The notes: generated by a model not told the origin, from the letters alone. A stretch of DNA of 64,000 nt from Sapria himalayana (GCA_029783825.1 JAREIK010000343.1:3138501-3202500); one strand, 5' to 3'; numbered from the stretch's first letter, positions 13,001-22,534 are shown. Numbers and translations are program-made.

Positions 13001-16000
13001 ATCATAACTCATATATACTCAAGTTGGCGCAATTCATATGTGGTGCCCATATAGACTAAAATAAAAAAAAAAGAATAAAATTAATCCTTAATTCTTTCAG
13101 TGACTAAACCGACATCTAAAGTTAGTTAAGTATATAGATTCGAATTGGCTATCTGTTTGTATTGAGAGAAGCATTACTATCAATTTTTATGTTTTTATTG
13201 GAAATAATCTTGTCTTTTAAAAAGTTAATTATTTTGAGATTTAGTAGAAATAACTCAGGATGATAATGATAATTAATTATGAGATATTTTGGATAAAACA
13301 CCTTCAATTAAATATTTTATGAGCCAAATAAAAACATATATGTGGATTTTTTTTTAGGAAAAAATCTAAGATAAGATTATTATTATAGCCAACATTCATA
13401 TATCAGATCAGTTAGTAATCATTTTTATAAAGATTTTAAAAATAGCCTCACATTACTATTCTATCTATTGCACTTAGTTTTTAAATATCTATGCATCAGC
13501 TTGAGTGTAACTATAACAATTTATCACTCTTGGAAGTCAGATTTTGAGTGTGCTGATTTTTGGTCCCAACTTGCATTATTAGGTGAGTCACACATTTATA
13601 ACAATATCCATATAGAAGTCTTGGAGTAGCTCATTATGTTACAATTGCATTATTATGTCATAGTTTCACTAGCTAATTTGAATGATAGGCAGTATAGTTT
13701 AGGATTACTGCTACACAAGGCTCCCATCTAACATAAGGTCTAGAAGAGATTAATATCTTGATAGTCTTATTTTTGAAAATCAAAGAGACAGTGTTAGAAA
13801 AGTCTCGAGACTGAGACCTACCACCATTGGATGAAGACACTTATCTTCACACTAAGATGCAACATCTAGAGTTTGTATAAGTATACAATTGTAAAACCAT
13901 CTCCATAAACAAAATTTTATTTTAGTTTACTTTAATAGATTTATTAACTTAGATTATTGAGAATAAAGCGATTGAAAATGATTTCCATTGTAGATAGCAT
14001 GCTACATTGCAATGGAATGCAGTTGGGTAGAATCAAGTTGTGCATGGATCATTGAATTAGCCTAGTCATGTGTGTTGTATAGTCACATTTTAATCATACT
14101 TCACATTGGGACTTTTTTTGTGTCTCTTTTTTAGATGAACCATGCAATGGAAAGCTAGTATGTGTCACTATACCAAACAAAGGAAGGGGCCTTTCTTCTT
14201 GTCTTGACATTCCTCATGGTTCTTTGGTTCATAAAGAAGAACCTTATGCTTTGGTATAAATTGAATAATATTCTTCTCTTTATTTGTCTCCACCCCTCTA
14301 TTCCCTCTTCCCCACTCAAACTCTACTCATGTCATTCCTCGGCTCTTGTATATGGGTCTTAGGGTTGAAGCAAATAAGGCTCTTGTTCCAACTGCATGAT
14401 ATATGATCTCGCAAGCATCTTGGTACCGGAGCAGATAAGACTCTCGCCCCAACTGCATGATAGGTAATCTAGCAAGCACCCAAGGGCTTGAGAAGATAAG
14501 ACTCAATCCTCAACTGCATAATAGGTGATCTAGCAAACACCCTGGAGCATATAAGACTTCTATCCCAACTACATAATAGGTGATCTAGCTAGTACTCTGG
14601 GGTTGGAGTAAATAAGACATCCGTCCCAACTGCATGATAGGTGATCTAGCAAGCACCTTGGGTCTGGAGCAGATAAGACTCTCATCCCAACTGCATGATA
14701 GATGATCTAGCAAGCATCTTTGCTCTGGAGCATATAAGACTCTAATCCTAACTACATGATAGGTGATCTAGCAAGCACTATGAGGCTTGAGCATATAAGA
14801 CTTCTGCCCCAGCTGCATGATATGTGATCTAGCAAATATCCTGAGACTGGAGCAGATCAGACTCCAGTCCTAACTGTGTGATAGGTGATCTAGCAAGTAT
14901 CATGGGGCCGGAGCAGATAAGACTCCAGTCTTAACTGTGTGATAGGTGATCTAGCAAGTATCATGGGACCGGAGCAGATAAGACTCTAGTCATAACTGTG
15001 TGATAGGTGATCTAGCAAGTATCATGGGGCCGGAGCAGATAAGGCTCTCATCCCAACTGCATGATAGATGATCTAGCAAGCATCTTTGCTCTGGAGCATA
15101 TAAGACTCTAATCCTAACTACATGATAGGTGATCTAGCAAGCAACCTCATGCTTGAGCAAATAAGGCTTCTGTCCCAGTTGCATGATATGTGATCTAGCA
15201 AATATCCTGAGACTGGAGCAGATCAGACTCCAGTCATAACTGTGTGATAGGTGATCTAGCAAGTATCATGGGGCCGGAGCAGATAAGACTCTCATCCCAA
15301 CTGCATGATAGATGATCTAGCAAGCATCTTTGCTCTGGAGCATATAAGACTCTAATCCTAACTATATGATATGTGATCTAGCAAGCAGCCTCATGCTTGA
15401 GCAAATAAGGCTTCTGTCCCAGCTGCATGATATGTGATCTAGCAAATATCCTGAGACTGGAGCAGATAAGACTCTAGTCCTAACTGTGTGATAGGTGATC
15501 TAGCAAGTATCATGGGGCCGGAGCAGATAAGACTTCAGTCATAACTGTGTGATAGGTGATCTAACAAGTATCATGGGGCCGGAGCAGATAAGACTCTCAT
15601 CCCAATTGCATGATAGGTGATCTAGCAAGAATCCTGGGGCTCGAGCAGATAAGCCTCTCCCCTCAACTGCATGATAGGTGATTGAGCAGGCATCCTGAGG
15701 TCTAGGAAAGCATATCTGGTATCTATAGAGGTTGAACTAGTGTCTCCATGATTAGAGCATTCATCTTTGTTTGTCAATTAGACTATCATGCGGTTGATCG
15801 GACAGTACCATCTTGACATTGCAATTGTTGATGGCAAGTATTATTTGGGTCCTATGGCATGTGCTCTAATTTTCATCACTGAGAAGCTTGTTCTTTGTAT
15901 ATCCTATAGATTTTACTGAAGAGTTGCTGGGAAACACACTGCCATTACTGTCTGATCGAACTTCCCATAGATGCAGTCCCCTGTAAATCTTGCACCATAC

Positions 16001-17168
16001 CATTGTACTGTTCTCAGAATTGTCAGTCACGGGCAGGATCAACAGCCAGTGTCTATGAAAACCATGACAAAATTAGTGTCGGCCATGACAGAAGCTTAGA
16101 AAGACACATAGCAGAGGTCACATCATGTGCCGATCCTGACCCTGATGGTGCATGCTTTCCTGAACACAAACACGAATGTTTAGGGGCTCACTGGCCTGCT
16201 GTTTTGCCACCTGATATTGTGCTGGCTGGCCGAATAATAGCCAAGACACTCTCTCTCAGAACTGGCCCCATGGAGCTCAACCTTTCCCTGGTGCTTCCTC
16301 TGCTCTAATTATCCTGATGATTCATGCTTGGGCCATCGCCTTACCCCCTGCGCCTCCTTTTGTAGGATCTTTCCCACAATTACTCAAAAATCACTTCCGA
16401 AGCCAAGTTGGAGCTGCACTTGTTTGCCATAGTGCTGTTGCTTTGCCTTCACCATTCCTCCATATCTCAGCTTCCAATAAATGGAATCTCCATGGCACAG
16501 GTCTCCCTCTTCTTCTTTCCTCTGTGCTTTCTTAGGAGAGTTCAATTGATCAAACTTTTTTTTTTTTTTTTTTTTTTTTGCATAATTGCCTCATTATCAT
16601 TTTAATTTTTCAAAAATATGATTATTGTTATATCTAAATATGATTATATTAATCTAAATATTTCCTCTCTTAATTACATGCAGACAATTGTTCTTATATC
16701 TCAGATCAGCATAAATTCCATGGCCATTGTGCGGATGAGAAGTGTGGGTGATCCTGATCCGCCGAATCAGTTTGCATTATCCTCCTCTGTTGGATCGTCC
16801 ACTCTGAGCAGTGTTGAACATGTTGACTGTCTGCCACCATCTTTTTTCAGTTTTTTTTTTCTAGCCCCTGCGTGCCTGTTGCACCCACTACTCAGGCTTT
16901 GATTTTGCAGGTCCGAGTTGGTCGAGCAATCTACTTAAATGGCAGTTTGTTCAACCACTGCTGTAGGCCAAACATCCATGCATATTTTCTCTCCCGGACC
17001 CTCTTTATTAGGGCCACCCAATTTGTGGCTGCAAATTGCCCCCTGGAGCTGTCCTATGGTCCTCAGGTACCAAGGCTTTTCTTTGTTCTGATCCCAATGA
17101 TCACTTTGTATATATATGTATGTATATATGTATGTATGTATGTATGTATATATGTGTATATATGTATG

Positions 17169-17201
<33 letters not shown>

Positions 17202-17326
17202 ATGTATATATGTATGTATATCAATGATCACTTTTTTTCTGCTTACCAATTCTTTTCTTTGCTCTGATCCCAATGATCACGTTATATATATGTATGTATG
17301 TGTGTGTGTGTGTGTGTACATTAATC

Positions 17327-17357
<31 letters not shown>

Positions 17358-19006
17358 GTATATATATTGATCAGCCAAATTTGGGTATATGCGCGCGTGT
17401 GGTGATGGATTGGTGATGATAGAAGCTTGATTTCCTTCAGGTGGGGGAAAGTGACTGTAGGGAACGGCTCGACTTTCTTGCAGAAAAGTACTCTTTCTGT
17501 TGCAAGTGCAGTTGCTGCTCTGAGTTAAATCTGGCCGATCTTGTTGTGAGTGGCCTTCGTTGTGCCAACAGGGGCTCGGATGGGTTAGTGTTGGACGTCG
17601 GTGCCATCAATCCTGAAATCGACAAGCTCAGGAACGCCGTGAAAATTCAGAGAGGACGAGTTCTAGAGCCGCCTCGCACCTTGGTACGTATCGAATTCTA
17701 GAGATCGTGTTCGAGGCTCATTAGCCGTAGCCTCCCTGGTTCTCGAGGGTAAATTCGTCAAACTATTGGCCTCATGCTGACTCCGTGCCAAGCGCGAGCC
17801 TCGTGCACTAGATATGACAGTTAATAGGGCAAAAAGGCATATCCAGTGCACGAGGCTCCTACTTAGCACGGGGTCTATGAGAGGTTAATATCTCAACAAT
17901 GTTAATAATGTTATATATATTATTAGGTTTAGGATGGCGAGGGTATATTGGTAACTCAAACAACATAGACATAAAATGTTAGTAGGTAATATTATAATAA
18001 AAATGAAATTAAAGTATAATAAATATTATATATTTATAAAAAAATAAAAATAAATGTGTATTATGTAATTTGTGATATAAAATTAAATTGTATCGTATTG
18101 GTGAATAAGAAATATTAATTCGGTAATATTATTACTTATCATAAATACATTAAATTTTTTATTTAAATATAGGTATTTATGTTATTTAGATCCATTAAAT
18201 ATAAAGATAATATTATATTTAATTAGATTTTAATATATATAAATAATATTAAAAATTAATGTTATTTATTTATTGTATGTACGCATATAGCAAAAAAATT
18301 ATTTAAATATATATCTCTATGCTATTCAATTTTATTAAAGATTAAATGTATATTATTTTTTAACATAGGAGTAATAATTAATTATTAATTCAAAATATAT
18401 AATTATATGTTATTTTAATTTTGTTCAGGTCCATTAATTATGAAAATATAATTATATTATAATATGTAATTAATATTGAATTATTTTAATTTGTCCGGAC
18501 TATCCCCTAGATATTTTATCTTGTGAATTTGCACATCCTGTGAGGTTGACGAGCTGGGCCAGATAGATGTCGATGGTCTAGAACGGCTTAAACTTGAGCC
18601 AGGTGGCTGCAGCCATCTTTCTCAGCCAGGCTATTGTTTGGCCTGTGGTTCTTTGCATGATCTTGAAGCTTCTCGAAAGGTTGTAAAAAGTGCTCTCTTT
18701 CACATCAAAAGGTATGTTTTTTAATGCTCTCACCCTGGGGATGCTAAATCTGCTCTCTGGGGCATCAAAGGCTCTCGGCCCAAGGCCTAGGGCCCAAGGC
18801 CCCATGCATATATAAGGGCCTTGTGTAAGCATGTATGTTGTCCATTAGTGACGTAGAATTGTGGGTAGTTTGCAGGATGCGTTGATTATGAGAGAAACTC
18901 CGGGCGATGCAATTTCTAATGCTTCAAGTGCTCTCTCTTTGTTGAGATCTGTTTTGCATCCGTACAATAAGAAAATTGCCGAGGTAAGTTCTAGTGATGT
19001 TTTCTG

Positions 19007-19040
<34 letters not shown>

Positions 19041-20347
19041 TTACATTTATTTGAAATTAGTAGGACTAGGGCTCCAACTCGGGGTTGGGTCGACCTATAT
19101 AACCCAGACCTAACCCGAGACAAAATTGGGTTTGGGTTTGCTCCTAACCACCCCACCCAGCCCGCCCAAGTTGCAGCCCTAGAAATTAGTTTTTTTTTTT
19201 TCTTCTTCCACCAAACTAGACCTCGTGGGGATTTGCAGGCTCATGATGGTCTTGCACGAGCATTTTGTGTGGTGGGAGATCTTCGATCCGCATTGAACCA
19301 TTGTCGCTCCTCGATCAAGGTAAAATTAGCTGCTTCATCCTTTTCCGATATCGATTTTCAGATCGACCAAAAATCATGAGCATGATTAGGAAATTTATTT
19401 ATATTTTCTAAAAAACTTCGCATAATTAAGTTCTAAGAGTATCCAAGAAAATCCATCTGAGCCATGGAGGGGAAGAACTAACATCATGATAGTCGGTTGG
19501 CAAAGAGGGCGAATGCTCCTATCGTGGGATCAGGAGTTTGATCTATCATATTGTTAGGATGAGAGTCTTGTTCCGACCTCGGGCCTCAAAACCCTAAGGC
19601 TCTCAATGTTCAGAGATATAGTACAGATTGGAATTAGAGAGAGAAAGAACACCATAGAGAAGAATAACATATATTAAATTAATAAATTATTAATAAAATG
19701 TATACCAATAAAAAAAATTAAATCATTAGTGTTAATTAATAAGCACAAAAAAAAAACAAAAAAAAAAAACAAAAAAAAATCAAAAAAAAAATCAAAAAAA
19801 ATCAAAAAAAAAATTAATAAGCACACAATTAAAAGATTTGAGAATTTCAAGAAATTTCATCCTATTAATCAAAAAACTAAAATTTATTCTCATAAATACC
19901 GATAACTAATATTTAGGGTTGGGTTTGGAGAGTGAAATTAATTACTAATAAATATTTTTTTTTATTAAAAAAATATTTAGATTGATAAATTATATAAAAA
20001 AAAATATATGCCATTAAAAAATAAAATCAATATAGAGAATTGATAAATTATTGATCATATTTAAATGCAAAACTAAAATTTATATGATCAATATTGGTGG
20101 GCAATAAAAGGCGCTTGTGCAGGTGCTGGAAATTCTATATGGTGAGGATCACATTGTTATGGGAAATGAGCTTGTTAAATTGGCAGCCATTGAGGTGTTG
20201 TTGGGGGACACTCGTGCGCCAGAGACCATAAACCGCCTCACCTCAATATTTCACAGGTACTATGGAAAGCAAGTGGGCTATCTGTTCCCTCACCTCCGCG
20301 CTCTTGAAAGACATGCAAGCAGGCAACTTGGCTCATTGATTGTATGA
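7056..20347 (+). CDS. TPR + SET/MYND-type lysine methyltransferase, 11 exons, 5' partial
   Basis: Exons: 7056-7257, 14135-14253, 15910-16290, 16366-16500, 16684-16821, 16911-17066, 17441-17683, 18545-18711, 18869-18983, 19239-19319, 20123-20347 (stop TGA). All use GT-AG and all phases agree, giving 653 residues. Residues 1-67 are the end of a TPR ('AWYRRGKANVAIGKYEDAF'). The SET domain starts with 'NKGRGLSS' (~82-89), is interrupted by a MYND-like zinc finger (CHYC at 118-121, then CKSC, CSQNC and HKHEC), and resumes with NHCCRPN at 340-346 and 'ELSYGPQ'. Post-SET cysteines 'FCCKCSCC' follow, then a C-terminal helical TPR-like region. SMYD enzymes transfer methyl from S-adenosylmethionine to lysine on histones or other proteins. 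The acceptor at 18868 (AG before TTTGCAG) was chosen over the one six bases later because only it keeps phase. The acceptor before 18545 is weak. The N-terminal TPR exons expected in the family were not found in 1-7055. The gene appears functional, with no internal stop, but introns are heavily loaded with repeats. Confidence 0.92.
7258..9640. other. Intron sequence of the SET gene, left part
   Basis: AT-rich intron DNA. Around 8310-8440 there is a TATA-like run, 'cctctctagtaagaggc' and a pyrimidine-rich stretch that could be the R/U5 part of an old LTR, but no matching end or primer-binding site was found. A minus-strand frame at 8654-8902 resembles nothing I recognise. Confidence 0.4.
9641..9828 (+). 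mobile_element. Short LTR (9641-9815) followed by a worn primer-binding site
   Basis: Begins TGTTGTGATT and ends CAACA at 9815, about 175 bp. It contains a promoter-like 'ccccttatataagggc' at 9737-9752. Directly after it, 9816-9828 reads TGAAATTAGAGCC, close to the copia primer-binding site TGGTATCAGAGC that pairs with initiator-Met tRNA. A 5' LTR of a short-LTR or TRIM-like copia element is the simplest reading. No matching 3' LTR was found. Confidence 0.5.
10095..11505 (+). mobile_element. Truncated copy of the 27.2-33.0 kb hAT element
   Basis: 10110-10490 matches 27205-27480: 'gtcgagcaactcgtaacttg', then 'tgtatataaaattttaa', 'atatctttactctaagggat' and 'aatatatctctatttt' in the same order. 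11265-11505 matches 29870-30115, which covers the 5' leader and the first codons of the transposase ('agtggaccaagacatcttca'). The start codon context, internal stops and missing C-terminal part make it non-coding. The middle differs from the full element. No terminal repeat is visible at either end. It sits in the SET gene intron. Confidence 0.75.
11960..12365 (+). mobile_element. Second degenerate copia reverse-transcriptase remnant
   Basis: The nucleotide order parallels 5340-5740: 'ttaatgtgagatttattaca' (versus 'ttaatgcgagatttataacg'), 'atatgatatattagttac', 'tttttttcatgataatctta', 'aattttgagtaatactgtca' and 'ttggtgtattatag'. Translation gives 'KVDNLNVRFITKG' and 'DDLVYDIF' with many stops. 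It is a worn relative of the 5.4 kb copy, lying in the same SET gene intron. Confidence 0.55.
12890..13095. repeat. LTR-like copy shared with 26040-26260
   Basis: Shares the order 'gggagagaaatag', 'cattaac', 'caagttg.cgcaa', 'cttatacagactagaataaa' (here 'catatagactaaaataaa') with 26040-26200. At 26 kb this block is next to a copia primer-binding site, so it is probably LTR sequence. Confidence 0.4.
13705..13800 (+). repeat. Short dispersed repeat (copy 2 of the 'aaggctccca' motif)
   Basis: Reads 'acacaaggctcccatctaac', then 'aaggtctagaagagattaat', 'atcttgatagtcttattttt' and 'gaaaatcaaagagacagtg'. The same word order occurs at 6414-6490. It lies in the SET gene intron, 335 bp before exon 14135-14253. 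Confidence 0.45.
14362..15700 (+). repeat. 61-bp tandem array, 22 monomers, in a SET gene intron
   Basis: The anchor 'tgatctagcaag' (or a 1-3 base variant) recurs at 14404, 14465, 14526, 14581, 14642, 14703, 14764, 14825, 14886, 14947, 15008, 15069, 15130, 15191, 15252, 15313, 15374, 15435, 15496, 15557, 15618 and 15679. Every step is 61 bp except one of 55 bp. A typical monomer runs 'ggagcagataagactctcat', 'cccaactgcatgataggtga' and 'tctagcaagcatc'. A variant with 'catctttgctctggagc' occurs at 14715, 15081 and 15325, i.e. 6 and 4 units apart, showing multi-monomer duplications. 61 is not a multiple of three and all frames have stops, so it does not code. It occupies most of the intron between exons 14135-14253 and 15910-16290. 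Confidence 0.97.
15701..15815 (+). repeat. Right flank shared by all 61-bp monomer loci
   Basis: 'agagcattcatctttgtttg' followed by 'gactatcatgcggttgatc' also follows the single monomers at 19.5 kb (inverted: 'ggagcattcgccctctttgc', 'gactatcatgatg') and at 62.3, 62.9 and 63.6 kb ('gcattttttttgtcgatca', 'actatcatttgg'). The flank therefore belongs to the same mobile or duplicated unit as the monomer. Confidence 0.6.
17101..17370. repeat. Compound microsatellite (TATG/TA/TG/CA)n
   Basis: Runs of TATG, TA, TG and CA repeats in the SET gene intron between exons 16911-17066 and 17441-17683. The phrase 'ctttgttctgatcccaatga' at the left border is repeated as 'ctttgctctgatcccaatga' at about 17256, so the array has itself been duplicated. 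Frames across it are low-complexity artefacts. Confidence 0.95.
17783..17871. repeat. Near-perfect hairpin: 33-bp arms, 23-bp loop
   Basis: Left arm 17783-17815 contains 'gagcctcgtgcactagatat'. Right arm 17839-17871 contains 'atatccagtgcacgaggctc'. 28 of 33 positions pair, and the inner 20 pair except one. The right arm with its continuation ('cggggtctatgagaggttaa', 'tatctcaacaatg') is the same motif as at 6414 and 13705. It lies in a SET gene intron. Confidence 0.85.
17890..18520. other. AT-rich intron sequence, no feature seen
   Basis: Intron of the SET gene between exons ending 17683 and starting 18545. It is very AT-rich with repeated 'tattaa/aatatata' words and no protein or RNA feature. 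Confidence 0.5.
19061..19181. mobile_element. Small hAT-type MITE with perfect 8-bp target duplication
   Basis: GAAATTAG occurs immediately on both sides (19053-19060 and 19182-19189). The right end read inward is TAGGGCTGCAACTTGGG. The left end is TAGG, a six-base duplication, then GCTCCAACTCGGG. The interior is GC-rich with 'acccgag' and 'gggttggg' words, as in subterminal regions of hAT elements. It is 121 bp and lies in the SET gene intron between exons 18869-18983 and 19239-19319. It codes for nothing; the frames across it are incidental. Confidence 0.8.
19490..19610 (-). repeat. Single inverted 61-bp-type monomer with its flank
   Basis: Read on the minus strand this gives 'cttagggttttgaggcccga', 'acaagactctcatcctaac', 'aatatgatagatc', then 'ggagcattcgccctctttgc' and 'gactatcatgatg'. 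The left flank, monomer and right flank all follow the order seen at 14362-15815. It lies in the SET gene intron between exons 19239-19319 and 20123-20347. Confidence 0.6.
19735..19816. repeat. A-rich simple repeat (A9-10 C / A9 TC)n
   Basis: Poly-A runs broken regularly by 'c' or 'tc', in a SET gene intron. It may be the tail of a retroposed element, but no body was recognised. Confidence 0.8.
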
Positions 20348-20640
20348 ATTGCTTCTTTAAGGCCGACCCCTAAAAAAAAAAAGTGTCCTTTTGTTGTGCC
20401 CAAATGGTGGGAATGCTGAATTCCTGCTTACCATGAGATTGGATCTTGTAAAATTGATTAAAATTCAAACTCCAAGACCTTATGCAAAGAGAGAGAGAGA
20501 GAGAGCTTTGTCCGTGCATTATAATCTTTCTTATGCATGAATAGTATTTAATGTCACAATGATGCCTATATTAATTAGCATTGCAATAGTATTTTCCACA
20601 AGTCCAATTCAAGTTGAACAATCAAACCCATAAAAATTGA
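20348..20640 (+). other. 3' flank of the SET gene
   Basis: Probable 3' untranslated and intergenic DNA after the stop at 20345-20347. There is an A11 run at 20371-20381 and a short GA run at about 20490. No canonical AATAAA was seen close by. Confidence 0.4.
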
Positions 20641-20643
20641 GTT

Positions 20644-21245
20644 TTATGTATCTAGGTAGAGATACAAGAGACAATTAGATATAACGAGATACATTGAGAA
20701 AGAGATACAATGGGATGTAGAGAGAGATTCAATGAGAGAGAGAGAGCGAGTGAGATACAATGAGAGAGAGAGAGAGAGCAAGATACAATGAGATAGGGTG
20801 ATACAATGAGAGCAATATACAATGAAATAGAGTGAAATAATACAATGAGATAGAGAGAGATGCAATGAGATAGAGAGAGATATGCAATGAGATAGAGATA
20901 GAGATACAATCAGAGATAGTGATACAATGAGTGTGATACAATGAGAGCGAGATAAAATGAAAGAGTGAAATAGAGTGTGTTTGTGGGTGAAATAGAGAAT
21001 GAAATAGAGAGGGAGAATGAGAGAGAGAATGAAATAGAGAGAATGAAATAGATAGAGAGAGAGAGAGAATGAAATAGAGAGAGAGAGAGAGAATGAAATA
21101 GAGAGAGAGAGAAAGTGAGAAAATAGAGAGAGAATGAAATAGTGAGAAAATAGAGAGAGAGAGAGAATGAAATAGAGAGAAGAGAGAATGAAATAGAGAG
21201 ATACACACACACATACAATGAGAGAGTGAGAGAGAGGTCCAATGA
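20644..21245. repeat. 600-bp purine-rich GA/'atacaatgaga' low-complexity tract
   Basis: Almost pure purine on the + strand, built from 'gatacaatgagata', 'gagaatgaaatagaga' and GA runs. Long minus-strand frames across it are Ser/Leu/His/Phe-rich translations of the repeat and are not genes. It separates the converging 3' ends of the SET gene and the 21.3-22.5 kb gene. Confidence 0.95.
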
Positions 21246-21342
21246 GATAGATAACGATAGAATTGAAAGAAAAAACTAACGGAGACACATTCCCAAGTGA
21301 AGCCATCAATAACATAAAACCTAATCAATGGACGATGTTGGA

Positions 21343-22534
21343 TTAAGACATTCGTTTCTTCTTGAATTTGGCATCAACAATTACATCATCATCATCACTT
21401 GTTTCATACCTTTCATCATCAACCTTGCCGCTCTTAGAACTTCTCTTTATGGATTTGTGGCCCACCACTGCCTTGTTGATGATGGTCGTGGTTTTGGTGA
21501 GACTCTTCTTAGTGGCAATGATTTTTGTAGGAGAAGTCAAGTGAAGCTTGTTCTTTTGCTTGTGCTCGTAAACTTTGCTTGCCACCTCTTTCGAAAGTAA
21601 ACCACACTCCATCATCCTGCACATAACTCTGCATTAATGAGCAGCAACAAATCAATGCATGGGCCCACATATATATATGGGCCTTGATGCATCGAGCACA
21701 GAGCACATAAGGCCCCAGCCCAACAATAGGAATGCGTGGGCCTATATATGGGCCTCATGGCACCAAGATCACAGCATCCAAGGCCCCCATCCCAACAGTA
21801 TGAATACATGGACTCATTTATGGGTCATGGGACACCATGATTTGGCACCCATCCCAACAACACGAACTAATGGGCCACCATCCAACACCCCTAAGAATCA
21901 AATCCATCCCCATGATTACTCCATTGTACCATTGCTAATCTAACTACCTATGAAAGTGACAGGCGCGCACAGACCATGCAGATCAAGGGCTAACCATTAG
22001 GCCACGACTCTTTTAGAGGTGTGATGGGCCGTGCCTCGCACCCCTCTAGGCTAGGTTTTAGCTTGGGCTCGAACCATTGGTTTGAAAACGCCTTAGCATG
22101 GCTTTTTCTATTGCGATGATAGACAAAAAAAAACAAAACGATGCCACAGAATCTGAAAATGAGAGGCAAAATCATAAGCGGAGAAGACGAGACGCCTCAC
22201 CAGAATTGTGCCATTTCACTGTTTGGGATTTGCTTGTACAATGTCTCGTAGAAAATCCTTAACGGGTCTCTCTGCTGGGACGGGGGGGCGAACAAATTAG
22301 CGTCCCGTTAAGAATACAGCAATCAGAAAGAAGACAATTTAGGGCAAATCAGTGGGAAGAAATCACCTCCTCCGGAGGGTCCCGCTTTTGGCCGGGCAAA
22401 ACATAAGCTTTTCTCTCCTTCTTGCCATTCTGATCGACGCCTGCGGACTTCTTCCTCCTCCCCGAGCTTTCTCTCTCATTCTTGTTCTTGTCCAAATCCT
22501 TCTGCTCGAGCCAGTCCGCCGCATCAAACAACAA
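21343..22534 (-). CDS. Basic, probably nuclear plant protein of unknown function; 3 exons, 5' end missing
   Basis: Exons on the minus strand: 22367 upward to about 22531, 22201-22271, and 21343-21616 (stop TAA). Joins are GT-AG and in phase. Exon 1 encodes 'FDAADWLEQKDLDK' and ends 'YVLPGQKRDPPEE'. Exon 2 encodes 'RDPLRIFYETLYKQ' and 'PNSEMAQFW'. Exon 3 encodes 'MMECGLLSKEVASKVYEHKQ' followed by a Lys/Ser/Thr-rich tail with an acidic 'SDDDD' patch. I recall the exon 1-3 core as conserved in an uncharacterised plant family, but cannot verify this here. Upstream of FDAAD the frame meets a stop (TAA) within about 12 bases, with no ATG and no AG acceptor between. Beyond that is A-rich low-complexity DNA. 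So the 5' part is deleted or the annotation needs an unusual acceptor. It is treated as 5'-truncated and may be a pseudogene. Confidence 0.65.
21657..21885. repeat. ~75-bp minisatellite, 3-4 units, in an intron
   Basis: Units start at 21657 ('gcatgggcccac'), 21733 ('gcgtgggcctat'), 21806 ('acatggactcat') and 21869 ('aatgggccacc'). Each carries 'catcccaaca...gaat' near its end. It lies in the intron between exons 2 and 3 of the minus-strand gene. The unit core 'catatatatatgggccttg' resembles 'catgcatatataagggccttg' at 18803-18823 in the SET gene. Confidence 0.75.

Noticed and set aside
14362..15700. CRISPR-like or centromere-like reading of the regular 61-bp array
   Set aside because: Monomers are joined head to tail with no unique spacers, and the array lies in a plant intron; a minisatellite explains it.
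16317..16605. Open frames overlapping SET exons (16317-16535, 16408-16605)
   Set aside because: The second is partly the true exon frame and reads through its donor into intron; the first is an out-of-frame shadow.
16935..17273. Minus-strand frame of 112 codons with His/Thr/Tyr repeats
   Set aside because: Antisense of a SET exon plus the microsatellite.
20644..21328. Long minus-strand frames (up to 223 codons) rich in Ser, Leu, His and Phe
   Set aside because: They are translations of the GA-rich simple repeat; several frames are open at once with the same composition.
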